Assembly (NCBI GenBank): GCA_027459645.1 | Contig: DAIDHQ010000040.1 | Location: 124,001-188,000 of the forward strand | Direction of reading: 5' to 3' | From: Vulcanimicrobiota bacterium | Lineage (GTDB): Bacteria; Vulcanimicrobiota; Vulcanimicrobiia; Vulcanimicrobiales; Vulcanimicrobiaceae | Length of the DNA: 64,000 nucleotides | Shown: one piece after another, positions 26,044-34,020 of the stretch | How the letters are laid out: the number at the start of each line of letters is the position of its first letter | Position numbering within the stretch: position 1 is the stretch's first letter | Made by a program: the position numbers and the translations under genes | Notes under the pieces: model-generated | The model's input: only the letters and a program-made list of their open reading frames with translations | Database searches by the model: none | What the model was told of the DNA's origin: nothing

Positions 26044-26142
26044 TGCCACTACACTTCGCGTAGTGGCACGGCACTACGCCGCACTTTTTGCACTACGCGC
26101 AAAAAACGCGGCTGCGCCCCCACACTGACTTCGCAGTGTGGG
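26044..26142. repeat. Hairpin-rich CACTACGC repeats upstream of gyrA
   Basis: TGCCACTAC-acttcgc-GTAGTGGCA (26044-26068) and CCCACACTG-acttcg-CAGTGTGGG (26118-26142) are perfect 9-bp hairpins with nearly identical loops. Between them CACTACGC occurs twice more. The same word occurs at the trxA-selA junction. They may be REP-like elements or binding sites affecting gyrA expression; sequence alone does not decide. Confidence 0.7.
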
Positions 26143-26186
26143 ACCCGGAGACCGCGAGCTAAAGTCTTCTTTAATATATACGCCGT

Positions 26187-26528
26187 CTAGAGCGGGTCTT
26201 CCCACACGGGGATACCCTCGTCATCGACATTCCCGCCTCCAAAATCGTCGAAGGAGATCGGGGCGTCGGGGAGCGGGGCGGCCGGCTCTTCGAGGCTGGC
26301 CACGGGCACCTCCGGCAGCGCTTCTTCGGCAAAGAAATCCACTGCGGGGCGGTTCACGTTGGGCGGGCGAACGGGCTCCGGAGCCGGAGCGAAGGCCGGT
26401 TCGGGCAGCATCCGGTCCGGGATCGACGTGCCGATGCGCGCTTTCGCCGCTTTTGCCGCCGCGTGGACGAGCGCAACGTGATCCGCAACGGATTGGCGCA
26501 GCTGCGCTTCGAATTCGGCGCTCGTCAT
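26187..26528 (-). CDS. Small acidic, proline-rich protein, unknown
   Basis: About 113 residues: an N-terminal amphipathic helix (EFEAQLRQSVADHVALVHAAAKAAKARIG), then a disordered Pro/Ala/Glu-rich tail ending in VWEDPL. No family recognised. The proposed ATG (26528-26526) shares bases with the divergent tsaE ATG, so one or both starts may be wrong; an in-frame alternative would begin inside tsaE. Kept because composition and the defined C-terminal motif look like protein. Confidence 0.55.
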   Translation of the reverse strand: MTSAEFEAQLRQSVADHVALVHAAAKAAKARIGTSIPDRMLPEPAFAPAPEPVRPPNVNRPAVDFFAEEALPEVPVASLEEPAAPLPDAPISFDDFGGGNVDDEGIPVWEDPL

Positions 26529-26973
26529 GTCTGCCGGATTCGCCGTTCCGCGCGAAGAGAACTGCCCGTCGCTCGCCTCGTTCGAGGCGCTGGCGCGTGA
26601 TTTTGCGCGATCCTTACGCGCGGGCGACGTCGTGGCGCTTTCGGGCGAACTTGGGGCCGGAAAGACCACCTTCGTGCGCGCCGCCGTGGCGGCGCTGCAT
26701 GGCCACGACCAAACGACGAGCCCGACCTTTACCTTTTGGCACCGCTACCACGGTGATCCGCCGATCGACCACATCGATCTGTACCGCCTCGACGATCCGC
26801 GCGAGGCGCGCGAGCTCGGGCTAGAAGACGCCTTCGACGGAACGTCGATCGCGTTCGTCGAGTGGTGGACGCACGCGCCGCAGCTCTTGCCCGCCGACCG
26901 CTACGAGGTCGAGATCGAAGGGGCCGGCGAGGGGCCTCGGCAGGTGCACCTGCGCAGGGGCGCTCGCGTATGA
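26527..26973 (+). CDS. tsaE: tRNA threonylcarbamoyladenosine biosynthesis ATPase TsaE
   Basis: A 148-residue P-loop protein: Walker [10 protein letters not shown] (40-48), the family motif [12 protein letters not shown], then DHIDLYRL and FVEWW near the end. TsaE is the ATPase that drives the TsaB-TsaD complex installing t6A at position 37 of ANN-decoding tRNAs. The following tsaB overlaps its stop (ATGA). tsaD is not in the window. No obvious ribosome-binding site precedes ATG 26527. Confidence 0.93.
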   Translation: MSAGFAVPREENCPSLASFEALARDFARSLRAGDVVALSGELGAGKTTFVRAAVAALHGHDQTTSPTFTFWHRYHGDPPIDHIDLYRLDDPREARELGLEDAFDGTSIAFVEWWTHAPQLLPADRYEVEIEGAGEGPRQVHLRRGARV

Positions 26974-27641
26974 TCGTGCTGGGGTTGGAAGGCGCCCTGG
27001 GAAGCTTTTCCGCCAGCGTCGTCCGTGGCGACACGATCGCGTCGGCGATTGCGCTGGAAGGCAACGTCGCGCTCGAAGCCGGGCTTGCGGCCCTGCGCGA
27101 CGCGATGGCCGAGGCGGGGGTCGATTCGACGATGCTGGACCGCATCGCCGTCGGCGCCGGCCCGGGCGGGTTCACCGGCCTGCGCATTACGGTGACATAC
27201 GCGAAATCGCTCGCACAAGCATGGTCGCTGCCGGTCGTGCCCGTCTCTTCGTTCGACGCTCTCGAGCATGGACTGGAACTTTCGCGCGCGCTGGCCGTCA
27301 CGAGCGGGCGCCCTGGTGTCATATCGGCCCGGTACCGAGAGAATGCAATCGAGCGAAGGGCCTCGGGCCCGACGGCCGAGGTGCTCGCCGCCTTGCTCCC
27401 CGCTCCCGATGACCGCCCGCTGACAGTCGTCGGCGCCCCGGAGGACGTATTCGCGTCCCTTGCCGAAGCGGGATTCATCGTGCAAAAACGCTCGCCGCTC
27501 GTCACCCCGATGGCCGCCGCCGTGGCCCTCGCGGGCGCGCGCGCGCAACCGGCGTCTAGCGCACACGCGGTGCGCGCCGATTACGGCGAAGCGCCGGCTG
27601 CAAAAGTTCCGACGTTCCGGCCCGCGCCGCGAAACCGATGA
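26970..27641 (+). CDS. tsaB: tRNA threonylcarbamoyladenosine biosynthesis protein TsaB
   Basis: A 223-residue ASKHA-fold protein starting [18 protein letters not shown], with the TsaB signature [22 protein letters not shown]. It is the inactive paralogue that dimerises with TsaD. Start ATG 26970 overlaps the tsaE stop, and the next gene, rimI, overlaps its stop as well; this tsaE-tsaB-rimI order is a widespread bacterial arrangement. The C-terminus ([21 protein letters not shown]-type) is short. Confidence 0.92.
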   Translation: MIVLGLEGALGSFSASVVRGDTIASAIALEGNVALEAGLAALRDAMAEAGVDSTMLDRIAVGAGPGGFTGLRITVTYAKSLAQAWSLPVVPVSSFDALEHGLELSRALAVTSGRPGVISARYRENAIERRASGPTAEVLAALLPAPDDRPLTVVGAPEDVFASLAEAGFIVQKRSPLVTPMAAAVALAGARAQPASSAHAVRADYGEAPAAKVPTFRPAPRNR

Positions 27642-28171
27642 AAGCGGAGCTTACCCCGTCGCACGCGCAGCCCGAACCGCTCGAAATCGTGCCGATGACG
27701 GCCGCCGACATTCCGGACGTGCTGCGCATCGAACGCGCGTCGTTTACGACCACGTGGCCTTCCGACGCGTTCTACAACGAGTTGACGACCAACAAACTCG
27801 CGCATTATTACGTCGGACGCGCAGACGGCAAGATCGTCGCGTACGGCGGCATCTGGGTGATCTTCGAAGATTCTCACATTACGACGATTGCGGTCGACTC
27901 GGCATATCGCGGAAGGAAGTTCGGCGAGTTGATGTTGCTTCGGCTGATCGACGAAGCGATCGAACGCGGCGCGGCCTGGATGACGCTCGAGGTGCGTGAG
28001 AGCAATGCCGGAGCACAGCAACTCTACCGTAAATATGGCTTTACGACGGTCACCACGCGCAAGGGCTACTACAGCGACAACAACGAGAACGCTCTCGTGA
28101 TGTGGGCCGGCAATATGAAGGGCGAACTCTACCGGCAGCGCCTTCGCGCGCTGCGTTCGCGCGTCGGATAG
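27638..28171 (+). CDS. rimI: Ribosomal protein S18 alanine N-acetyltransferase RimI (GNAT)
   Basis: A 177-residue GNAT enzyme with the RimI-like pattern [27 protein letters not shown] (acetyl-CoA loop), [20 protein letters not shown] and a C-terminal [13 protein letters not shown] segment typical of RimI. It would N-acetylate S18 or other N-termini. The neighbourhood after tsaB supports the name. Start ATG 27638 overlaps the tsaB stop by four bases. yqeK follows with a short spacer. Confidence 0.9.
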   Translation: MKAELTPSHAQPEPLEIVPMTAADIPDVLRIERASFTTTWPSDAFYNELTTNKLAHYYVGRADGKIVAYGGIWVIFEDSHITTIAVDSAYRGRKFGELMLLRLIDEAIERGAAWMTLEVRESNAGAQQLYRKYGFTTVTTRKGYYSDNNENALVMWAGNMKGELYRQRLRALRSRVG

Positions 28172-28182
28172 CGGAGATCGCG

Positions 28183-28767
28183 CTGACCTTCACCGATCTC
28201 GCGCGGCGCGTCCGCCAGTATTTGGGACAGGAACATCGTTACGCTCACGTCGTACGCGTCGCTCGCTGCGCCGACGTTCTCGCGCAGAAGCATCGTTTGG
28301 ATGCGGACAAAGCGCGAACGGCCGGCATGCTGCACGATCTCGCGCGCTTGTATTCGCACGAGCGGCTGATCGAAGAATGCGAATTGCGGCGCATGCCGGT
28401 GGGCGCGTTCGAACGCAAGAATCCGATCGTGCTGCACGCGCCGCTCGGAGCGCACATCGCGCAAGAAGCCTTCGGCGTGCACGATCCCGAGATTCTCTCG
28501 GCGATCGAAAAACATACCGTGGCGGCCGAAGTGATGTCGCCGCTCGACTGCGTGCTCTATCTGGCCGACGGGCTGGAACCGGGCCGCGATTTCCAAGCTC
28601 GCGCGCCGCTCTGGGAGCTCGCGTGCCGCGACCTGCACGCAGCCACGCGCGAGACGCTCGGAAATACTCTGCGCTATCTCGAAGACAAGGGCTTGGAAGC
28701 CGCACCGCAAACCCTGGCCGCCGCACGGGCGTTCGGCCTACTGGAGGTACGACCATCGCTGACCTAA
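28183..28767 (+). CDS. yqeK: HD-domain YqeK-type dinucleoside tetraphosphatase, probable CTG start
   Basis: About 194 residues with a YqeK HD domain: HRYAHVVRVARCADVLA, the HD pair in GMLHDLARLYSHE, then HAPLGAHIAQEAFG and DCVLYLADGLEPGRDF. Members symmetrically cleave Ap4A. No ATG, GTG or TTG lies where the family begins. CTG 28183, six bases after GCGGAG, gives a normal N-terminal helix (TFTDLARRVRQYL). Alternatives are GTG 28102, overlapping rimI by 70 bases, or TTG 28222, which removes the helix. The stop overlaps rsfS. Confidence 0.85.
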   Translation: MTFTDLARRVRQYLGQEHRYAHVVRVARCADVLAQKHRLDADKARTAGMLHDLARLYSHERLIEECELRRMPVGAFERKNPIVLHAPLGAHIAQEAFGVHDPEILSAIEKHTVAAEVMSPLDCVLYLADGLEPGRDFQARAPLWELACRDLHAATRETLGNTLRYLEDKGLEAAPQTLAAARAFGLLEVRPSLT

Positions 28768-29096
28768 TCGACGTCGTTCGCGACGCCGCGCTCGATCGCA
28801 AGGGCGAGGACTTCACGACGATCGACGTTTCGAACCGGACGATTCTCGCCGACACGTTCGCTCTGGTGACGGGCCGCTCGAAGATTCAGACGCGCGCTAT
28901 TTCCGACGCGATCGTGGAAAAGGCGGAAGCATCCGGCTTTACCGTCACGCGCGTTGAAGGCTATTCCGAAGGGACGTGGATCTTGATCGATCTCGGCAAC
29001 GTGATCGTGCACGTCTTTACGGCCGAGCAGCGGCAGTTCTACAACCTGGAGCGGCTGTGGAGCGAGGTCGAGAAACGGCAGGCGCAGTCGTCATGA
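28755..29096 (+). CDS. rsfS: Ribosomal silencing factor RsfS, probable ATC start
   Basis: About 113 residues matching RsfS/Iojap: ADLIDVVRDAALDRKGEDFTTIDVS, LVTGRSKIQTRAISDAI, GTWILIDLGNVIVHVF and YNLERLW at the end. It binds L14 on the 50S subunit and blocks subunit joining when nutrients are scarce. Between the yqeK end and the conserved N-terminus there is no ATG, GTG, TTG or CTG; ATC 28755 sits seven bases after GGAGG and gives the expected length. The gene overlaps the yqeK end, so it is probably translationally coupled. Confidence 0.9.
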   Translation: MADLIDVVRDAALDRKGEDFTTIDVSNRTILADTFALVTGRSKIQTRAISDAIVEKAEASGFTVTRVEGYSEGTWILIDLGNVIVHVFTAEQRQFYNLERLWSEVEKRQAQSS

Positions 29097-29239
29097 GCGG
29101 ACGCGCACGTGCTACCCATGAAACCCGAGCCAAGCGAGCGCGCCGCGAATTCTGGAAGCGCTTCTTCATCTGGGTCTTCATCGTCGTCTTCGGGTTCAGC
29201 GTGGCCGGCGGCATCATCGCCTTTAGCGTCGCCCGTTGA
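29093..29239 (+). CDS. 48-residue single-pass membrane protein
   Basis: Starts at an ATGA overlap with the rsfS stop. A very basic N-terminus (KRARREFWKRFF) is followed by one transmembrane helix (IWVFIVVFGFSVAGGIIAFSVA) and then the stop. The layout resembles the membrane anchor of LytR-CpsA-Psr proteins, which often neighbour yqeK and rsfS in other bacteria, but nothing homologous continues past the TGA in any frame. Probably a real small protein; function unknown. Confidence 0.6.
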   Translation: MSGRARATHETRAKRARREFWKRFFIWVFIVVFGFSVAGGIIAFSVAR

Positions 29240-29288
29240 AACCTCGACCCCTCGCCCACGATACTAGCCTTCGGAGGAACGAAGCTTC

Positions 29289-30296
29289 ATGAAACGCCTC
29301 GGCGCCATCGCCACCATCCTGATCGCTACCGCCCTGACCACGCTGCCCGCCCTTGCGGCGCAGTTCGTCCAGGACGGCGCGGGCATGTTTTCCAGCGGTG
29401 CGGTGAGCACGCTCGATCAGCGGATCGGTGCGTTCAACCAACAGACCGGCAAACAAATCGTCGTCGTCACCGTCCCCTCGTTGAACGGCGAATCGCTGCA
29501 GCAAGCCGCGCACACGGTCTTCTCGCAGCAGCAGATCAACGGCATCCTGATCTTCATCTCGAAGGGCGATCGCGAAGATATCTTCGTTCCCGGAACGGCG
29601 ACCGCGCAGTTCTTTCCGCCATCGACGCTGACGTCGATCCGTCAAACGATGGAGTCGCAATTCAAAGCCGGCAACTTCGACGACGGCATTACCGGCGCGG
29701 TGAATTCGATCTTCAACATCTTCCGCGCACATCTCAATAGCGCGCCGGGCGCGACGCGCCCCTACAACTATCCCGCGACGCAGAGGACTGCCGTCGCAAC
29801 GTCGCGAGGGGCACATATTTCGATGTTCTGGTGGATCATCATCATCGTGATCGGATTCTTGGTACTCCGATCGGTCATGCGCGCAATGTCGGGCCCGCGG
29901 TACGGACCGCCGGGTGCACCTGGCGGCCCGGTCGCCCCCGGCGCACCGGGCGCGCCCGGCTACGGTGGCTACGGCCCGGGCTATTACGGCGGTGGCGGCG
30001 GCGGATTCTGGAGCGGTTTGCTCGGCGGCCTCGGCGGCGCATGGCTCGGCAACGAACTCTTCAATCGCGGCGGGACGCAAATCATCGATCCGACGACCGG
30101 CGCGCTTTCCCAAGGCGTCGATCAAGGCGGATCGTGGGGTGCCCCCGATGCCGGCGGCTGGGGGAACGACGCGGGCCAAGCCGACATGGGCGGTGCCAGC
30201 GGCGGCGACTTCAGCGGCGGCGGCTTCGGTGACTCCGGAGGCTTCGGCGGAGGCGGCGATTTCGGCGGCGGAGGCGACTCCGGCGGCGGCTGGTAG
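29289..30296 (+). CDS. TPM-domain (YgcG-like) membrane protein
   Basis: A 335-residue protein with GGAGG at a good distance before ATG 29289 and a signal peptide (MKRLGAIATILIATALTTL). The TPM domain covers about 25-150 (DGAGMFSSGAVSTLDQRIG, TGKQIVVVTVPSL), a transmembrane helix follows at about 178-198 (MFWWIIIIVIGFLVL), and the remaining 135 residues are Gly-rich, ending GGGDSGGGW. TPM domains were reported as phosphatases in plant chloroplasts; in bacteria the role is unclear. It stands alone downstream of the rsfS operon. Confidence 0.82.
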   Translation: MKRLGAIATILIATALTTLPALAAQFVQDGAGMFSSGAVSTLDQRIGAFNQQTGKQIVVVTVPSLNGESLQQAAHTVFSQQQINGILIFISKGDREDIFVPGTATAQFFPPSTLTSIRQTMESQFKAGNFDDGITGAVNSIFNIFRAHLNSAPGATRPYNYPATQRTAVATSRGAHISMFWWIIIIVIGFLVLRSVMRAMSGPRYGPPGAPGGPVAPGAPGAPGYGGYGPGYYGGGGGGFWSGLLGGLGGAWLGNELFNRGGTQIIDPTTGALSQGVDQGGSWGAPDAGGWGNDAGQADMGGASGGDFSGGGFGDSGGFGGGGDFGGGGDSGGGW

Positions 30297-30304
30297 CACA
30301 GTCC

Positions 30305-30387
30305 TGTCATCCTGAGCGGAGCGAGTGAAACGAGCGCAGTCGAAGGATCGCAACGCGTGTCGCGCTTCGACAAGCTCGGCGTGACAC
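30305..30387. repeat. Second copy of the TCATCCTGAGCG intergenic repeat
   Basis: TGTCATCCTGAGCG at 30305-30318 and GTCGAAGGATCG at 30339-30350 repeat words of the element at 23394-23524; the right arm is diverged (GTGACA) and the inverted structure incomplete. It sits between convergent genes. Confidence 0.75.
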
Positions 30388-30414
30388 GTGCATGTTCAGC
30401 GTGAGGCGAGTACG

Positions 30415-30924
30415 CTAGCAGGTTGCGTCATATTCAACGGCGCCGACGTCCTCGTACCGGATGTAGCGCGGTCGCGCGAGGCGCGTCGAGGTTTTCGGCC
30501 CGATCTCGACCGTGTCGACCAAAACGCCGACGGCGCTCGGCGACTTGACCGCACACGAGCGGCAGATCAAATAGCCGTCGCGATCGTAGATGTCGAATGG
30601 GAAACGTGCGTTAACGAAAAGTGACGTCCATCTCGTCGGAACGCTTCCACGGAAGAGCGCGCTGATCGGTGCGGCCGGGGTGAATTGCGGTTTGCCAAGC
30701 GTCGTATAGCCGGCGATGACGTCGGGCGCCACGAAGATGGGGCGGCACGCGTTTTTTTCGTCGGCGCGGACGGCGAGAAAGTCCTTAGAGACGACCAGTA
30801 GCGTCTGTGGCCCCACGATGATATTCTTCACCAGCCGCGCGTGCAGCTGGAGCGTCACGTTGCCGCCGATGTGCGATTGCAGTGCCGACGTGACCGCGAT
30901 GGCGAAGACGAAGATCAGGTGCAC
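30415..30924 (-). CDS. Exported protein of unknown function
   Basis: A 169-residue protein starting at GTG 30924 with a short hydrophobic N-terminus (MHLIFVFAIAVTSALQ). The rest is beta-rich (VTLQLHARLVKNIIVGPQTLLVV) with a CRSC pair near residue 121 and an acidic end. I recognise no family. It is divergent from the large propeller gene, 39 bases away. Coding status is supported by composition only. Confidence 0.55.
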   Translation of the reverse strand: MHLIFVFAIAVTSALQSHIGGNVTLQLHARLVKNIIVGPQTLLVVSKDFLAVRADEKNACRPIFVAPDVIAGYTTLGKPQFTPAAPISALFRGSVPTRWTSLFVNARFPFDIYDRDGYLICRSCAVKSPSAVGVLVDTVEIGPKTSTRLARPRYIRYEDVGAVEYDATC

Positions 30925-30963
30925 GCGAAAGGCCCTCCTTCGCTAACCGCGTAAATCCGACGG

Positions 30964-33900
30964 ATGCGACGTTTTCTATTCGGGCTGCTTTGCGCCGCCG
31001 TAGTAAGTACCTGCGTTCCCGTGCAGGCCGCCGCCCCCGCGCACGTCGATCCCGCCGCACTCAACGCGCTCTCGTGGCGGCTCATCGGCCCCTTCCGCGG
31101 AGGCCGCGCGCTCGCCGTCACCGGCGTTCCGGGGCATCCCGAACGCTATTATTTCGGAGCCGTGGATGGCGGCGTCTGGGAGAGCGACAACGCCGGCCGC
31201 ACCTGGAATCCAATCTTCGACGCCGAGCACGTCGGTTCGATCGGTGCGATCGCGGTCGCGCCCAGCAACCCGAACGTGATCTACGTCGGCAGCGGTGAGG
31301 CCGACATGCGCTCGGACATCGCCTACGGAAACGGCATGTACAAGTCGACCGACGGCGGCAAGACGTGGTCGCACATCGGGCTCGACGACACGATGCAAAT
31401 CGGATCGATCGTCGTCGATCCGACCAACGCGGATATCGCCTACGTCGCAGCACTCGGACACGCCTACGGACCGAACGCCATGCGCGGCGTCTTTAAGACG
31501 ACCGACGGCGGCAAGACGTGGACGAAGGTGCTCTACAAAAACGCGAACACCGGTGCGATCGATCTTTCGATCGATCCGCAACATCCCGAAACGATCTACG
31601 CCGCACTCTGGCAGACGCGCCGTCCGCCGTGGAACATCTACCCGCCGTCGAACGGCCCCGGCAGCGGACTCTACAAATCGACCGACGGCGGTAAAACGTG
31701 GTCGCAACTGACGAACGGTTTGCCGAAGCACGTCGGACGCATCGGCGTTGCCGTCGCACCGTCGCAACCGTCGACCGTCTACGCGCAAGTCGATACGCCG
31801 ACGAACGTTGCAACCGGCGGCCTCTACCGCTCCGACGATGCCGGCGCAACTTGGACGCACGTGAACGGCGGCAAGAAGCAGGTTCGCTTGTGGGAACGCG
31901 GTTGGTATTTCGGCGGCGTCACGGTCGATCCGAAAAATGCGAACGTCGTCTATCTGATGGACACGGCAACGTACCGATCCAACGACGGCGGCAAGACGTT
32001 CGTTGCGATCAAAGGCTCGCCGGGCGGCGACGACTATCACGCGCTGTGGATCAATCCGAACGATCCTTCGCACATGATTCTCGGCGGCGACCAAGGCGTC
32101 GTCGTTTCGGTCGATAACGCAAAGACGTGGAGTTCGTGGTACAACCAGCCGACGGGGCAGTTCTACCACGTCGCCACCGACGGGAAATTTTTCTACCACG
32201 TCTACGGCGCGCAGCAAGATTCCGGCGCCGAGGACGTCGCATCGCAGAGCATTCATCAAAACATCACCGCGCTAAACTGGCGTCCCATCGACGTCGGCGG
32301 TGAAAACGGCTATGTCGCGCCCGACCCGGCACACCCGGGCTACGTGTACGGCGGCAGCGATACCGTTACGTACGAGCAGATCAAGACCGGTTGGGAGCGC
32401 TCGATCGATCCGCAAACGGCATACACGACGAGCGTGTGGCGGCACGTGTGGACGCTGCCGCTGGTCTATTCTCGAATCGACAACGCCGTGTATACGGCGC
32501 GCCAAGAGATTTTTCGCTCCACCGACCGCGGAAGTTCGTGGAAGATCATCAGTCCCGATCTCACGCGCGGCGCGGGGGAAAATCGTCCCTCCAATCTGGA
32601 CCCGGCGACGCTCGCAGATTCCAGCGGCTTGCCGCGCCGCGGCGTCGTATACGCGCTCGCACCGTCGCAGCGTCAACGCGGCTTGATCTGGGCGGGCACC
32701 GACGACGGCAAGATTTGGATCACGCGCAACGGCGGCAAGCACTGGAGCGATGTGACGCCCAAGGCGTTGACCGCGTGGAGCAAGGTCGGCGTCATCGAGG
32801 CCTCGCATTTCGATACGAACACGGCCTACGCCGCGATCGATCGGCATCGCCTCAACGATTACAAGCCGTACATCTATGCAACGCACGACGGCGGTCGTAC
32901 CTGGTCGCCGATCGCAAGCGGCATCCCGAACGGCGCGTTCGTCAACGTCGTACGCGAAGATCCGACCGTTCGCGGATTGCTCTATGCGGGAACCGAACTT
33001 GGAATGTACGTCTCGTTCGACGACGGCGCACATTGGCAATCGTTGCAACGCAATCTTCCGGTTACATCGATTCGAGACATCGACGTGCACGGTAACGATC
33101 TCGTCGTAGCCACGCACGGCCGCGCGTTCTGGATCATGGACGACGTCGCGCCGCTGCGCCAGCTGGCGCAAGCGTCGATCACGACGAACCATCTGTTTGC
33201 ACCGCCGGTCACCTACCGCGCGCGACGCGCGGGCGGCGTCGGCGGAGGCATCGCCGATGAAGGTACGCCGATCCAGCCCGACGATCCCCAAGCGCCGAAT
33301 CCGCCGCTCGGCATGTACATCGACTACTATCTTGCGCGCGCCGCATCGACGCCGGTCGTCATCGATATTCTCGATGCATCCGGACATTCGGTACGCCGTT
33401 TTTCGAGCGCCGATAAAATCCAAGCGCCCGATCCGTCGAAAGCCGACGTCGCGCCACGCTGGCTCGTGACGCCGCCGGCCGTAGCGACCGGCGCCGGCTC
33501 GCATCGCTTCGTGTGGGATTTCACGACCCGGCACGACGGCGGTCCGCTCGCCCCGCCGGGACGCTACACCATTCGTCTCACCGTCGACGGCAAGACCTAT
33601 CAACAGACGGCAACGTTGCGGCGGGATCCGCGCATCAACGTGACCGACGCACAACTTCGCGAGCAGTACGCGCTAGCCAGTGCGATCGAAGATCGTCTGG
33701 CGCAGATCGCCGCGGCGCGCAAGCGCGCCCAAGCGCTGCTCGAGGGCGGCAAGCTCTCCGCCGCGCAAGCAAAGCACGTGCGCGTCGACGTTCTCGGCGA
33801 ATCGTCGGGCGGTAATCCCGACAACTCCGTCGGTTCACCGGTCGTGCGTTTTGACACGCTGCGCGCGTTGGATAATGCCTTCTCCGGGCTGGAATACGCG

Positions 33901-34020
33901 GTCGAGAGCGCGGATGCGCCCCCGACCGCCGATCAACGCACGGCGTACGGCAAACTGCAGAAGATGCTCAATGGGACCCTGGCGCGGCTGAATCGTACCA
34001 GCGCGAAAGGTCGGCCTTGA
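30964..34020 (+). CDS. Secreted VPS10/sortilin-like BNR-repeat beta-propeller protein
   Basis: A 1018-residue exported protein (signal peptide MRRFLFGLLCAAVVSTCVPVQA). Residues about 40-730 contain many Asp-box turns of the form STDGGKTW (for example TTDGGKTW, SNDGGKTF, TRNGGKHW, THDGGRTW), giving a sortilin-type or sialidase-type propeller. The last 250 residues hold an Ig-like region (RFVWDFTTRHDGGPLAPPGRY) and a helical tail. Such proteins occur widely in Acidobacteria- and Gemmatimonadota-like genomes, with unknown ligand. It overlaps the convergent S10 peptidase gene by 53 bases. Confidence 0.85.
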   Translation: MRRFLFGLLCAAVVSTCVPVQAAAPAHVDPAALNALSWRLIGPFRGGRALAVTGVPGHPERYYFGAVDGGVWESDNAGRTWNPIFDAEHVGSIGAIAVAPSNPNVIYVGSGEADMRSDIAYGNGMYKSTDGGKTWSHIGLDDTMQIGSIVVDPTNADIAYVAALGHAYGPNAMRGVFKTTDGGKTWTKVLYKNANTGAIDLSIDPQHPETIYAALWQTRRPPWNIYPPSNGPGSGLYKSTDGGKTWSQLTNGLPKHVGRIGVAVAPSQPSTVYAQVDTPTNVATGGLYRSDDAGATWTHVNGGKKQVRLWERGWYFGGVTVDPKNANVVYLMDTATYRSNDGGKTFVAIKGSPGGDDYHALWINPNDPSHMILGGDQGVVVSVDNAKTWSSWYNQPTGQFYHVATDGKFFYHVYGAQQDSGAEDVASQSIHQNITALNWRPIDVGGENGYVAPDPAHPGYVYGGSDTVTYEQIKTGWERSIDPQTAYTTSVWRHVWTLPLVYSRIDNAVYTARQEIFRSTDRGSSWKIISPDLTRGAGENRPSNLDPATLADSSGLPRRGVVYALAPSQRQRGLIWAGTDDGKIWITRNGGKHWSDVTPKALTAWSKVGVIEASHFDTNTAYAAIDRHRLNDYKPYIYATHDGGRTWSPIASGIPNGAFVNVVREDPTVRGLLYAGTELGMYVSFDDGAHWQSLQRNLPVTSIRDIDVHGNDLVVATHGRAFWIMDDVAPLRQLAQASITTNHLFAPPVTYRARRAGGVGGGIADEGTPIQPDDPQAPNPPLGMYIDYYLARAASTPVVIDILDASGHSVRRFSSADKIQAPDPSKADVAPRWLVTPPAVATGAGSHRFVWDFTTRHDGGPLAPPGRYTIRLTVDGKTYQQTATLRRDPRINVTDAQLREQYALASAIEDRLAQIAAARKRAQALLEGGKLSAAQAKHVRVDVLGESSGGNPDNSVGSPVVRFDTLRALDNAFSGLEYAVESADAPPTADQRTAYGKLQKMLNGTLARLNRTSAKGRP

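Noticed and set aside
26044-26142. CACTACGC repeats as a CRISPR array
   Set aside because: Units are 8-9 bases, inverted as well as direct, with irregular spacing and no cas genes.
29237-29239. TGA ending the 48-residue membrane protein as a possible selenocysteine codon
   Set aside because: The frame beyond it shows no homology, enters the TPM gene out of frame, and no suitable downstream hairpin was seen.
30976-32259. 427-codon open frame on the minus strand
   Set aside because: Antisense to the repeated Asp-box region of the propeller gene, whose repeats keep the opposite frame open.
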